From assembly GCF_011745365.1 (NCBI RefSeq), contig NW_024468911.1:2412759-2476758 (forward strand): a stretch of DNA of 64,000 bases, written 5' to 3'. Shown piece after piece: positions 26,129 through 36,584 of this stretch (position 1 is the first letter of the stretch; each line of letters starts with the position of its first letter). Position numbers and translations under genes: made by a program. The notes beneath the pieces were generated by a model that was not told the DNA's origin, searched no databases, and was given only the letters and a program-made list of their open reading frames with translations. The DNA comes from Cryphonectria parasitica EP155. Lineage: Eukaryota; Ascomycota; Sordariomycetes; Diaporthales; Cryphonectriaceae.

Positions 26129-27301
26129 TTATATGGCCAACTGGCCCACCCAGTCTCTAACATAGACGATCAGCGCCCAGAGCGCCTTTCCCTCCTCCGC
26201 AACGCTCCCTTCACCTTGGCTGTCCACCCCATCCAGGCCCGCGGCCCATAAGATCCCCCGTCCTACCAGCCACCTGCTGAGGGCGCCTGCCGTGGTCAGC
26301 AGCGCCGCAACGCCGTAGCCACAGTCCAGAAGAATCTTGAGGGCCTCCACATTGTTCGCCACCACAGCCCAGCCGAGCGATCGTGCCGCGGCAGGGACGT
26401 CATACTCCCAGATCACCATCAAGATGGGGAAGAGCTTCGTGCTGCTGGACACGAGGAGGGCGGTTGAGACGGAGTTGGGGCGGGAGTACCGGGGAAGGAC
26501 GTTGAGGAAGCCGAGGGGGGAGTAGGGCGAGGAGGTGAGGAAGCGGATCGAGAGGTGGAAGGCGAGGGTGGTGACCGTGCAGAGGATCACTGTCTCCGTT
26601 CATCAGCTTGTTGATGGTGCTGCAGCAATGTAGAAGATGCCATAATAGGAAAAGGGAGAAGGGGGGGGGGGGTGGAAGATAGGTGTAGAGAGGCTCACAG
26701 AAGAACATGTACTGAAACACGATGGGTTGTTGCGCAAGCCGGCCGAAGTTGCTGTCGGACAAGAGACCCGAGTCCCCAGGGACAGACTGCTTCTCGATGC
26801 GCGCCCAGGTAAGGTAAACGTCGAAGAGTAGCAGCAGGACGCCGAGGCGGATGATGGATGGCTGTGTGTTTCGCCCAGATTAGTTATTCTTCCTCCTCTT
26901 CAAATTAAGATCACCGTCCCACATGGAGAGAATCAACATACATCAAACTGGTCCCGATCTCGCATCAACGTATTGTGCAGCAGGTGCCGATACACCTAGG
27001 CAAACAATGTATTTTTGTCGCGTCAGTCTCTCTTTACGATCCCTTCACCCTCAGCCGTCCTCTGCGCAACGTCGGCGGCGCAAGAACAAAGCCTACACAC
27101 ACAGAGACACACCTGTGGCTTGATCAGGACCAGATCGATAAACAGGACAATATAGTCGTGCTCGACATATTTGTCGCAGAACCGGCCGCAGTTCTTGCAG
27201 ACCGTCAGGCGGATGTTGTGGCCGCTCGACTTGTCACCAGCGCCGGAATACTTCGTCCATAGTGTCTTGACCGGATGACGACACTCTATGCAGATGGGCA
27301 T
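26129..27301 (-). CDS. ARV1: ARV1 family protein (ER sterol/lipid homeostasis)
   Basis: Multi-pass ER membrane protein needed for sterol distribution and GPI/sphingolipid handling in yeast. Exons: 27113-27301, 26942-26995, 26699-26861 and 26129-26589, giving 288 residues. The N-terminal ARV1 homology domain is clear: a zinc ribbon with C4, C7, C35 and C38 (CIEC and CKNC) around RHPVKTLWTKYSG, then GRFCDKYVEHDYIVLFIDL. Exon 2 encodes VYRHLLHNTLMRDRDQFD. Later exons hold several hydrophobic segments. Exon 3 ends in YMFF and joins LCTVTTLAFHL through a split codon. The ARV1 and HD-domain gene starts lie 421 bp apart on opposite strands and may share a promoter region. Confidence 0.93.
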
Positions 27302-27722
27302 CGTCTCGTTCTAATCGGTCGATCTTGTTGTTCTGTCTCTTTCTTCAGCGGGGGGATGACATCTTTCGTCGTCTTTTGGGGTGAGCTCGCTAGGCGCCGT
27401 GAGACACACGCCGCGCTACGCGTTTTGAGAGTTGGATGGTTTGTAAAGTCGGTGGGGGGAAAGATCCAGGGCAGGCAGGGTGATGGGACTTTGGAGATGT
27501 CCTATTTTTGGTTGCCGCCGCGGATCGGCTCGCAGCGCATGTCAGCAGCGCATGGCGCAACCTCAAACTATTGAGACTGTGTGCCTTTTTTTCTATCCTC
27601 TTTTTTCTTTAAATTTCCTATGTACAACTTTTATAACGACTGTATAGATTTTTTTGATTTTTTTGAACCCAGGACTGGAAGAATAATATTACGGAAAGGA
27701 AGAGGAAAGAAAAAGAGAAGAG
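27302..27722. promoter_or_regulatory. Divergent promoter region, ARV1 / HD-domain gene
   Basis: 421 bp between two divergent starts. The half next to the HD gene is T-rich (about 27587-27664). No specific operator was recognised. Confidence 0.55.
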
Positions 27723-28457
27723 ATGTGCCGCTCATCTCCCGCCTCACAACACCCGCAACCCGAAACGGAACAATCATCTTCGCAAACCCTCTCCGAGCAG
27801 CTCCTCGCACAAGTACCAGAGCATCCAGCTTGCCTTGAGGCCCTCTCCAAGGCCCAATCCCTCCTACCACCATCCATCTTTAACCACAGCGTCCGCGTCT
27901 ACCTCTACGCCCTAAAGGCCCTGAACCTGGCACCACCAGACCCCGACGATGACGTCCTTCACCTCCCCCCAGAGGCACCTGCCGTGGACCAGAGCGTGCT
28001 CTTTGTAAGCTGCATCCTCCACGACATTGGCGCCTCCACCTTCCTAGCCACAGACCCAAAGCGCTTCGAGGTCGCGGGCGCAACCTACGCCGCGGCCCTC
28101 CTCGGTAGGCACGGGTTTGATCCAGTGGCCGTCCGCGAGAGCTGGCTCTCCATTGCCATGCACGACAGCCCTCACGTGGCGGAGGGTGCGGGCGGCCTGG
28201 TGAGGCTGGTGCGGCTGGCTGTGCTGGCGGACTTTGGATCTGTGTCGGAGGCAATGGGGACGGTGCTTGGCCGGGACTATGTGGACGAAGTCGAGGCGTT
28301 GCTGCCGAGGCTGCGAGTGGAAAAGGAGTTGGGAGATGCCGTGGTGAGTCAGGCTAGGACTATGAGGTCGAAGGCGCCGGGCGGCTCGTGGCCAGGTGAT
28401 CTATTGAGAGCTGCAGAGGAGAATCCGGAGTGGGAAGGCGTTAATAAAGAATTCTAG
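27723..28457 (+). CDS. HD-domain protein (cyanamide hydratase-like fold)
   Basis: Single-exon gene of 244 residues. It has the metal-binding pattern of the HD superfamily: H55 in FNHSVRVY, H100-D101 in CILHDIGAS, a further histidine H147 in IAMHDSP, and D170 in VLADFG. Both length and layout resemble the fungal cyanamide hydratase-like HD proteins, which include hydratases and phosphohydrolases. The substrate cannot be assigned. The N-terminal 25 residues are Ser/Gln/Pro-rich and look disordered. No signal peptide or membrane segment is present. It is convergent with the LysM gene. Confidence 0.85.
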   Translation: MCRSSPASQHPQPETEQSSSQTLSEQLLAQVPEHPACLEALSKAQSLLPPSIFNHSVRVYLYALKALNLAPPDPDDDVLHLPPEAPAVDQSVLFVSCILHDIGASTFLATDPKRFEVAGATYAAALLGRHGFDPVAVRESWLSIAMHDSPHVAEGAGGLVRLVRLAVLADFGSVSEAMGTVLGRDYVDEVEALLPRLRVEKELGDAVVSQARTMRSKAPGGSWPGDLLRAAEENPEWEGVNKEF

Positions 28458-28806
28458 GGAAGATGTTTTTGTGTGTACGTCGGCGTGTGGAGATTCTTGT
28501 TTAGGAGACGCTCTGCTTTGGAGCATCAAAGGTCATGATGATAGGCTCTATAGCATGCAGGCTACTTAAGTAGGTAACACAAATGTATTTGATACCCCTC
28601 TCTCGTTAAGAGGATGTCTATTCCAATAACACCAAGAATCGGTCGCCTCAGCGCTTGCCTTATGAATATGATCAGATTTAATCCCCCACGCTCGCATATA
28701 CCTAAAACATAAAAATTTCAGATACGATTAAGCACCAACGCCGCCACCGATGCTGCACATTACATGTTCCCCCCTCATCTTGGCCAGCCCGGAGGCACAC
28801 ACCTCT
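28458..28806. other. Convergent intergenic region, HD-domain / LysM
   Basis: 349 bp between two stop codons. Nothing beyond probable 3' untranslated sequence is recognised. Confidence 0.6.
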
Positions 28807-30675
28807 CTAATCAGCCTTCTTATCCTTGGGAAGCCCCAAATTGCCGCGTGCAGGCATGCGGCCTCTCAATAGACTGCTCTCCCCGTCGTTCCGACCGGAC
28901 GAGCCGTAGTTCGAGTTCAGCAGACTCGAATCGCCTTGGTCTAGGAGGCCGCTTATCCGCCCGTCCTCGCTATTGGTATCCTCAAGCTCGATCAGGTCCC
29001 CATCTCCCCCTCGAGGTCGGCTTGGCCCCAGTATAGGGGTGTTCGGTCTCTTAGCCCACGCGCCGCGCAGCCACGTCTCGATGGCCGCAGCAGCCTTGTC
29101 AAGCCCCGAGCCTTGCTTGCTCGTAGATGTCAAATCGCGGCCTTCCTCGAAGGGACTTTCCACGATGGCAGCGCCCTCGTCGTTGTTGAAACCAAAGTGG
29201 GCACTCTCGGATCCCATGATCGCCATCGATGGGAGTGTGTCGATATTGAGACTAGGTAGGTGCTTTCTCGTCCAGGTGTTGAAATAGTCTTTTTCTGGAC
29301 CCGGCGCTCGCACATTCCTGCTCAGTGTACCAACGCCACCGGGCCTCCTCATCCATGCTGGCCTGAGGTCGTCATTGCCGCTGCCTACCCTGCTCCGAGA
29401 TGGCGTTGGTGCTGATGAGGCGTATGCCGAGGGAATATGGGGGCGGTTGGCGAGCATGCTCTGCCGGCGATCCGAGAAGCCGCCTTCACTGTCGCCGACA
29501 TCAGAGCCGAGGGCCATGCTGGGCACGTCAAAAGAAGCCCTCGGCGTGCTGAGTGAAGATGTAGTGCGCACGCTCTTCTTCCTTCTTGGCGGGAAGTAAC
29601 CCATGGCCCTTCTAGACACCCTTGCAATCTCCACAGGCTCTGTGCAGTGGTCGAGTTTGGCCCATCTCACATGAGTCCACGGCTTCTCCTCCTCTGCTGC
29701 GGATTCCTCATGCGCCTTCCCATTCTGCCCTGCTGCAAAGAAGTCATTGTACGAGTTCTGTGTCGTCGAGTTCCGCAGAGGAGATGGCCCAGGTGTCGTC
29801 GTCCCTGGCGTCGTCGCGAGAAGATCCACATCCTTGGAGTAGTACGACGGACCGTCGCATGGCCTCCCTTTCACCTCACATGCATCCACTGGCAGCGCCA
29901 ACCACTTCCGTATCTGAATGTTGTCCCTCGACCACAATCCATTGGCCTTCCTGAATGCGTCCTCTTGGCACCTGTACTTCAGGATGACCCCTGCGTAGGT
30001 ATCATTGGGTTGGACATGGTGTATATAGACCAACTGGTCCTGGACCTCAGCGTTGGTCGGGGTGGTCCGGGGGTCCTCGTCAGAATTCCGCCTTTTGAAC
30101 TTGCCCGTAACATCTAGCCCTCCGTTCACACCCTCGTGGCTCTCCAAGACGCTTGCCGTCTTTCTGGCCTTGTACGCCGCCTCTCGCTCTGCCAGCGTGC
30201 CTGCGGCGACATCGTCGATCCCCGGGCGAGGGGTCTCGGGGGGTTCTGGACCCCAAGCACTCCGTTGCTTGTTCCTCAACGCGCTGTCGGACGTCTTGAC
30301 TGTTGGCCTCCTGGGGCTGGGCCCGCGATGCGTCTCACCGCTCAGGAACGACGTGGCGAGGTCCTGGACCGAGGTCCAGCCTGTAGACCATGAACTATCA
30401 AACCAGCCCTTCCCGGCGTGACTTGAGGGGTTGCCATTGTATGATGCTTGCGCGGGTGCGGCCCTGCTCGATGACCTCGATGGGGGACCTATTCGCGCCG
30501 CCGGGATGGGGCTCGCACCCCTGGTCGGCGAGTGGCTCGCTGTCCTGAGCAGCGAGCTCGACCTCGGGGATGAAGTGCCAGAGGCATCGTTTGCCGCCGT
30601 GCCGAGACGACGATTCCTTGGGCGGGCTTCGGCATCGTGAGCAGGTGTCGAGAGCCGGGCAGTGGACGACATCAC
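28807..30675 (-). CDS. Intracellular LysM-domain protein
   Basis: Single-exon gene of 622 residues. One LysM-like module lies at about residues 217-263 (YIHHVQPNDTYAGVILKYR through IQIRKWLALPVD), followed by a Cys pair (ACEVKGRPC). The module starts with the HxVxPxDT pattern of eukaryotic cytosolic LysM proteins. The rest is low-complexity, rich in Ser, Pro and Arg, with many possible phosphorylation sites. There is no signal peptide, so this is not a secreted chitin-binding effector. The start at 30675 is the first ATG of a frame whose composition stays protein-like throughout. It is divergent from SMC2, with a 1.8 kb gap. Its biological role is unknown. Confidence 0.85.
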   Translation of the reverse strand: MMSSTARLSTPAHDAEARPRNRRLGTAANDASGTSSPRSSSLLRTASHSPTRGASPIPAARIGPPSRSSSRAAPAQASYNGNPSSHAGKGWFDSSWSTGWTSVQDLATSFLSGETHRGPSPRRPTVKTSDSALRNKQRSAWGPEPPETPRPGIDDVAAGTLAEREAAYKARKTASVLESHEGVNGGLDVTGKFKRRNSDEDPRTTPTNAEVQDQLVYIHHVQPNDTYAGVILKYRCQEDAFRKANGLWSRDNIQIRKWLALPVDACEVKGRPCDGPSYYSKDVDLLATTPGTTTPGPSPLRNSTTQNSYNDFFAAGQNGKAHEESAAEEEKPWTHVRWAKLDHCTEPVEIARVSRRAMGYFPPRRKKSVRTTSSLSTPRASFDVPSMALGSDVGDSEGGFSDRRQSMLANRPHIPSAYASSAPTPSRSRVGSGNDDLRPAWMRRPGGVGTLSRNVRAPGPEKDYFNTWTRKHLPSLNIDTLPSMAIMGSESAHFGFNNDEGAAIVESPFEEGRDLTSTSKQGSGLDKAAAAIETWLRGAWAKRPNTPILGPSRPRGGDGDLIELEDTNSEDGRISGLLDQGDSSLLNSNYGSSGRNDGESSLLRGRMPARGNLGLPKDKKAD

Positions 30676-32515
30676 GACGAGGCCTGGGACCTCGGCGCGC
30701 TGCAGTCGCCAGAGTGGATCGCAACCATCAGATCGGGACTCGGCTCTGCGACGAGGGGAGAGGAGAGCAATGGGGCGTCAGATAAATCTTGTGCGATGGG
30801 ATGGATACGCTCCTCTGAGGTCTCGACTCGAGCTATAGGGGTTACTTGGGTGGAGACGGGGCGGCGAGGGAGAACAGTTCGCTGAGGGCTCGTCGTTGAA
30901 ACAAAGGGATCAGTCACGGGAGAAGGACCCCCAAGAGGCTGTTGGGGGAATGGGGATCGTGGAGCAATGCAACAGCGGGGCTGATTGCGTACTCTAGCGA
31001 TGGCGTGCTTCGTGTCTGTCGCTTCGTATCGTCGTTGTGTGTTTGTGTGTTCCCCGTGTGAGGGCGTCGTGAAGGTTTGAGGGACAAATTGGACAGATGT
31101 GCTCGGGTCGCTTGATGGCAGAGGTTCTGATACGGGGAGTCCAAGTACAGGAGGAAAGTGGAATTGACGGCGAGCGGATACGTACTCCGAATTCGACGGC
31201 CCCCCAGTGCCTATGCTGGGGAAACAGGCTGACGAGGCGGTGCTCACTGTACTATGGTAGGTACCAAGCATGGCAGTTAGTACGTACTACCTTCCGTAAT
31301 ACTGCAGCTAGGGGCCCTGTAGCTGCAGTCCGGGGCTTCGTCCCAAAATAACCGGTCACCCTGACTTAGTCCACTGCAGTCTGCTAAGTCAGCTAGCCTG
31401 AACCTCCTTTTTAAGAGACGGACAATACCAAACAAGTTCTTCTTCCCTTAGATTTTAGTTTCAGGAGGGTAGAAAGAAAAAAAAAGAGTCATGGAACCGG
31501 CGGGATTTTGTCCAGTTTTGTCCCCTTCTGATCAAAGCTCGTTTCCGTTACCGGAACACATCGAGACTTGGAGGCTTGATTCACTGCTGCATCCTCGCAA
31601 GGAATGTTGGTCAACAGGCAGCTTCCGCATGTTTCCCTCCGCCGAACTACCGCAGCATTTTTGGAGCCGGTATGTTAAATATGCTAAGTGAAACCCCGTC
31701 ACAGGCAACGTTTACGAGATACCCTGAAGGGCATTGGGGTTGTCCACATCCTGGGTCTGATCGCACTCGTATAAATTCTAATCAAGGGCACAATCTGAGT
31801 CTCGGCCTAGCTCACCTGGTCTTGATGGAATGCGACCTGGCTTGAGCGATGCTGCAGCATTCCCATTGGGCTTCCGATTGTGATTCACCGTACGCATTGT
31901 ACTGGCCACACACGATCGGCGCCCTGGTCATGGCTGTAGAGCTCGCGCGTTAAGGAACCTAGGTTCAGAGCTAACCCTCAAGACATGATAGATACTACTT
32001 GTGTTGAACCAGTCTTATTGACGTGCAACATTTTCAAACACGTAACAGCATCAGCCAAGAGTGCTGGAACAGACCATGAAGAGAAGAGAAGAATCAAAGC
32101 CAAACACTTCCAAGACTAACAAAATTTCAGCACAGGACAACACTCGAAACAAGAGGAGCAACTGTTTTATAATAATCACTAAAAGCTCTCATCATACATC
32201 AAAAGATGACATACATAGTATACACATGGCCCACAAAATTGTCAGACAAGCAACCAGTGAGGTGCAGACTAAGACTGCACTCCTGCACGTAAGCAGGGTT
32301 AGGGGTTTTCAAACATAGCGTAGCGGCTCCCCGACTCAGGGGGGGCAGACGTGACAGGTGTGCTGCGGGCCTGACAGCTTAGCGGGGATCCGTTGCCATG
32401 CGCGATTGAATTTGTTGTTTACGACCCGCGTCGCCAGCCAACGTCGCAAGTCCCACTTTTGCACCTCATCTTCGATGTTCACGTCGACCACGACGCCACG
32501 CCAGAGCCCACCACC
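30676..32515. other. Divergent region, LysM gene / SMC2
   Basis: 1.84 kb without a supported gene. The part next to the LysM start (to about 31270) is open for long stretches on the minus strand and probably represents a 5' leader. One exact copy of the motif TACTATGGTA lies at 31250-31259. A single TTAGGG occurs at 32299-32304, about 210 bp before the SMC2 start. No tRNA fold was seen. Confidence 0.55.
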
Positions 32516-35500
32516 ATGAGGGTCACCGAGATCATAGTAGACGTATGTTCTACCCCCTCAGCCCCGACTAAATCTGCTTTCTGACAATTCTACAGGGCTT
32601 CAAGTCGTACGCCGTCCGGACGGTGATTTCAGGATGGTAAACAAGGTCCCCGCAACGTCCATCGAGAGTGTGACAGCCTGCTGACCAGTGCAGGGACGAG
32701 AGCTTCAACTCCATCACCGGCCTCAACGGCAGTGGAAAGTCCAACATTCTGGACTCCATTTGTTTTGTTTTGGGCATCACCAACATGTCGACAGTGCGCG
32801 CGCAAAACTTACAGGTGCGATCATGTCCAGAGCTCTTCCACTGCACTGTCCTGCTTTTCTGACACTTGTTTCTCGCTCATAGGACCTGATATACAAGCGC
32901 GGACAAGCCGGAGTCACAAAAGCCAGCGTCACAATCGTATTCGACAATAAAGACAAGAAGAAGTCACCTATCGGGTTCGAGGAGTATGCGACCATCAGCG
33001 TCACCCGCCAGATCGTCCTCGGCGGCACCTCCAAGTACCTGATCAACGGCCATCGTGCCCAACAGCAAACGGTCCAAAATCTTTTCCAGTCCGTCGGTCT
33101 GAACATCAACAACCCCAATTTCCTCATCATGCAGGGCAAGATCACAAAGGTGCTGAACATGAAGTCCGTCGAGATCCTCGCCATGATTGAGGAGGCGGCC
33201 GGCACGAGAATGTTCGAGGATCGCCGGGACAAGGCATTCAAGACCATGGCGAAGAAGGACCTGAAGCTGCAAGAGATTACAGAGCTCCTTCGCGAGGAGA
33301 TAGAACCGAAGCTTGAGAAGCTGCGCGGGGAGAAGAGAGCATTCCTTGATTTCCAACAGACACAAAACGACCTGGAGCGTCTGACGAGGCTAGTGGTCTC
33401 CCACGACTACGTCCGATACAAGGAGAAGCTTGAGCAGTCAGCAGCAGACCTGGAAGGCAAGAAGCAGAGACAAAAGGATCTCGAGGACTCCGCTGTGAGG
33501 CTGAAGAGCGAGATTTCTCATCTGGAGGAAGACGTCCAGAGGGTCAAGGGCCAACGCGACAAGGAGCTTCGGAAAGGCGCCAAGGCCCAGGCCTTGCAAG
33601 ACTCTGTAAAGAAGCTATCAAATGAGCTTGTCCGTCTGGCGACCGTGATGGACCTGAAGAAGTCGAGCTTGACCGAGGAGCAAGATCGCAGAATAGCCGG
33701 AGAGAAGAATGTTGCCGAGCTGGAATCATTATTGAAGGACAAGTCAAAGGCATATGAGAAAATCAAGGCCAAACACGACGCAGCGAAAGAAGAACTCGAG
33801 AAGCAGAGCCAGGAGGCAGAGTCCAAGGAGGAACTGCTGCAGACTTTGCAGACCGGGGTCGCATCCAAGGAGGGTCAGGAGAACGGCTACCAAGCCCAGC
33901 TGCAAGACGCAAGGCATCGCGCCTCCGCGGCGGTGACAGAGCAGGAGCAGGCCAAGATCAAGATTGCACATCTTGAAAAGCGCATCAAAGAGGAGGAGCC
34001 ACGTGCCAAGAAAGCAAAGGAGCAGAATGCCGGTCTGCTTAAAGAGCTCGAAGGCCTCAAGTCCCAAGCGCAACGGCTGGAGAAGGAGCTCGGCAAGCTT
34101 GGGTTCAGCCCTGGTGCCGAGGATGAACTTTACAAGGAAGAGAGCAGCCTCCAGCAAAGGATACGCAGTCTCCGACAAGAGTCCGATGCTCTCAAGCGCA
34201 AAGTGGCCAACATTGACTTCAACTATGCCGATCCGACACCGAACTTCGACAGATCCAAGGTGAAGGGCCTCGTCGCTCAGCTTTTTACACTCGACAAGGA
34301 GAACACACAGGCGGGAACTGCACTCGAGATATGCGCTGGAGGACGTCTCTACAACGTTGTCGTCGACACTGAGGTAACCGGTACGCAGCTGCTCAAGGGC
34401 GGCAGACTCCGCAAGCGCATCACAATCATCCCGCTCAACAAGATCTTTGCCTTCAAAGCGTCTGCACAGACGATTGCGACTGCACAGAGAATAGCCCCGG
34501 GAAAAGTCAACTTGGCCCTGTCGCTCGTGGGCTACGATGATGAGGTGTCGGCTGCCATGCAATACGTCTTCGGCAACACCCTGATCTGTGATGATGCCGA
34601 GACTGCCAAGAGGGTCACGTTCGACCCCAACGTGAGGATGCGGAGCATTACCCTGCAAGGAGATTCGTACGATCCCTCTGGCACCTTGTCTGGAGGCAGT
34701 GCACCTAACTCCAGCGGGGTCTTGGTGACGATGCAAAAGCTGAACGAGCTGAACCGACAAATCAGGGAAGCCGAAGCATCTCTCCGTGACCTACAGGCCA
34801 GGATCGCGGGGGAGAAGTCGAAGCTCGATCAAGCGCGGAGGATCAAGCAGGACTTCGATCTGAAGAGCCACGAGATCAAGCTTGCGGAGGAGCAGATTGG
34901 CAGCAATTCGTCCTCTTCCATCATTCAGGAGGTGGAGAATATGAAGCAACAGATCAGCCAACTGAAGGAGAGCAGTCAGGAAGCCAAAAAGCGCCACGCA
35001 GAGGCCACAGCAGACGCAAAACGAATCGAGAAGGACATGAAGGACTTCGACAGCAACAAGGACGGAAAGCTCGTCGAACTACAAGCCTCCCTAGACAAGC
35101 TGCGGGCTTCTCTCGAGAAGCACCGAGCGTCCGTCAAGACCCTGCAGAAGGAGCTACAGAACGCTCAGCTTGACTCCGAACAGGTGTCTGGCGATCTTGC
35201 AGCTGCCCGTGAACAACTGCAGGAAATTGACCAGGCCATCGGAGCCCAGCAGGATGAGATTGCCAAGATCTTGAAGGAGAGGGACGATCTTCAGGAGACT
35301 CACGACAAAGCTCAGGCCGATCTCGATGCGGAACGAGCGAAGCTCAGTATCTTCGATGATGAGCTCCGCGCCCTCGAGGACGCAATGCGCAGCAAGAACG
35401 CTCGGATCACTGAAGAGGGCCTGGAGATGCAGAAGCTTGGTCACCAGGTCGAGAAGTTCAACAAGGAGCAGCAGAGCGCTGGGCAGGCTGTCGGACACAT

Positions 35501-36301
35501 GGAGAAGGAACACGAATGGATCGCCGATGAGAAGGACAACTTTGGCCGCGCTGGCACCCCGTACGATTTCAAGAATCACAACATAGCCGAGTGCAAGTCC
35601 ACACTGCGAAACCTGACAGATCGGTTCCAAGGGATGAAGAAGAAGATCAACCCGAAGGTCATGAACATGATCGACAGCGTTGAGAAGAAGGAAGTGGCGC
35701 TCAAACACATGATGAAGACAGTCATCCGAGACAAGAAGAAAATCGAGGAGACCATCGTGAGCCTGGACGACTACAAGAAGAAGGCGCTGCTTGAGACCTG
35801 GCAGAAGGTCAACGCCGACTTTGGTGAGATCTTCTCGGAGCTGCTTCCTGGCGGCTCTTTTGCCAAGCTGGACCCGCCCGAGGGCAAGACTATCAACGAA
35901 GGCCTGGAGGTCAAGGTCTGTCTCGGCAAGGTCTGGAAGCAGAGCCTCACAGAGCTGAGTGGCGGCCAGAGGTATGAACCCCCGGAATACTAACCCCCTT
36001 GGCGGCACATTTAGATATTGACAGTCGTTGTTACAGATCACTCATTGCCCTCTCGCTCATCATGGCCCTGCTGCAGTTCAAGCCAGCGCCCATGTATATC
36101 CTGGACGAGGTCGACGCCGCGCTTGACCTGTCGCATACCCAAAATATCGGCCGGCTCATCAAGAGCCGCTTCAAGGGGTCCCAATTCATCGTCGTCAGTC
36201 TGAAGGACGGCATGTTCCAGAACGCGAATCGCATCTTCAAGACAAGGTTCAGCGAGGGCACGAGTATGGTACAAGCATTGACACCTGCAGATGTGAAGTG
36301 A
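32516..36301 (+). CDS. SMC2: Condensin subunit SMC2 (structural maintenance of chromosomes 2)
   Basis: Core ATPase of the condensin complex, which pairs with SMC4 to compact mitotic chromosomes. Exons: 32516-32542, 32596-32636, 32694-32814, 32883-35971 and 36037-36301, giving 1,180 residues. The protein begins [20 protein letters not shown], and the Walker A GLNGSGKS is at residues 32-39. Long coiled coils flank a hinge at about residues 520-675. The C-terminal head has the ABC signature LSGGQ, split from its downstream Arg-Ser by the last intron, followed by Walker B in [15 protein letters not shown]2-specific identity comes from [18 protein letters not shown] and [16 protein letters not shown]. 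Four introns, three of them within the first 370 bp. The last intron carries a perfect ACTAAC branch site. Confidence 0.97.
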
Positions 36302-36584
36302 GATATGGCCTTGTGACTGAAAATTTGTCTGGAGTTTGGTTCTTGGTGGTTACTGGTTGGCTGCAGTTGAATAATGTGGCGTGGACAGTACCTACAACTT
36401 TTTTCCTCCCTTTGGGATCACGTACATGTGCAACGACATACGGGACGGTTCTGATAGGCAGGTTTGGTGGAATTAGTGGTTTATGATTGGATGAGGGTGT
36501 TCTCCATAATGTTGCTGGGTATCCTTTCTTTCTTTTCTAGTCCGCCAGTCCCTCTTTCTATGGTAGCAGAATGAATAGCTTGCG
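36302..36584. other. Convergent intergenic region, SMC2 / MOSC
   Basis: 283 bp between two stop codons, presumably shared 3' untranslated sequence. No other element is seen. Confidence 0.6.

Noticed and set aside
30676..31271. 199-codon minus-strand frame running into the LysM gene's upstream side
   Set aside because: No known domain, in a different frame from the LysM protein, and Ser/Pro/Thr-biased. It is more likely leader sequence, though an uORF cannot be excluded.
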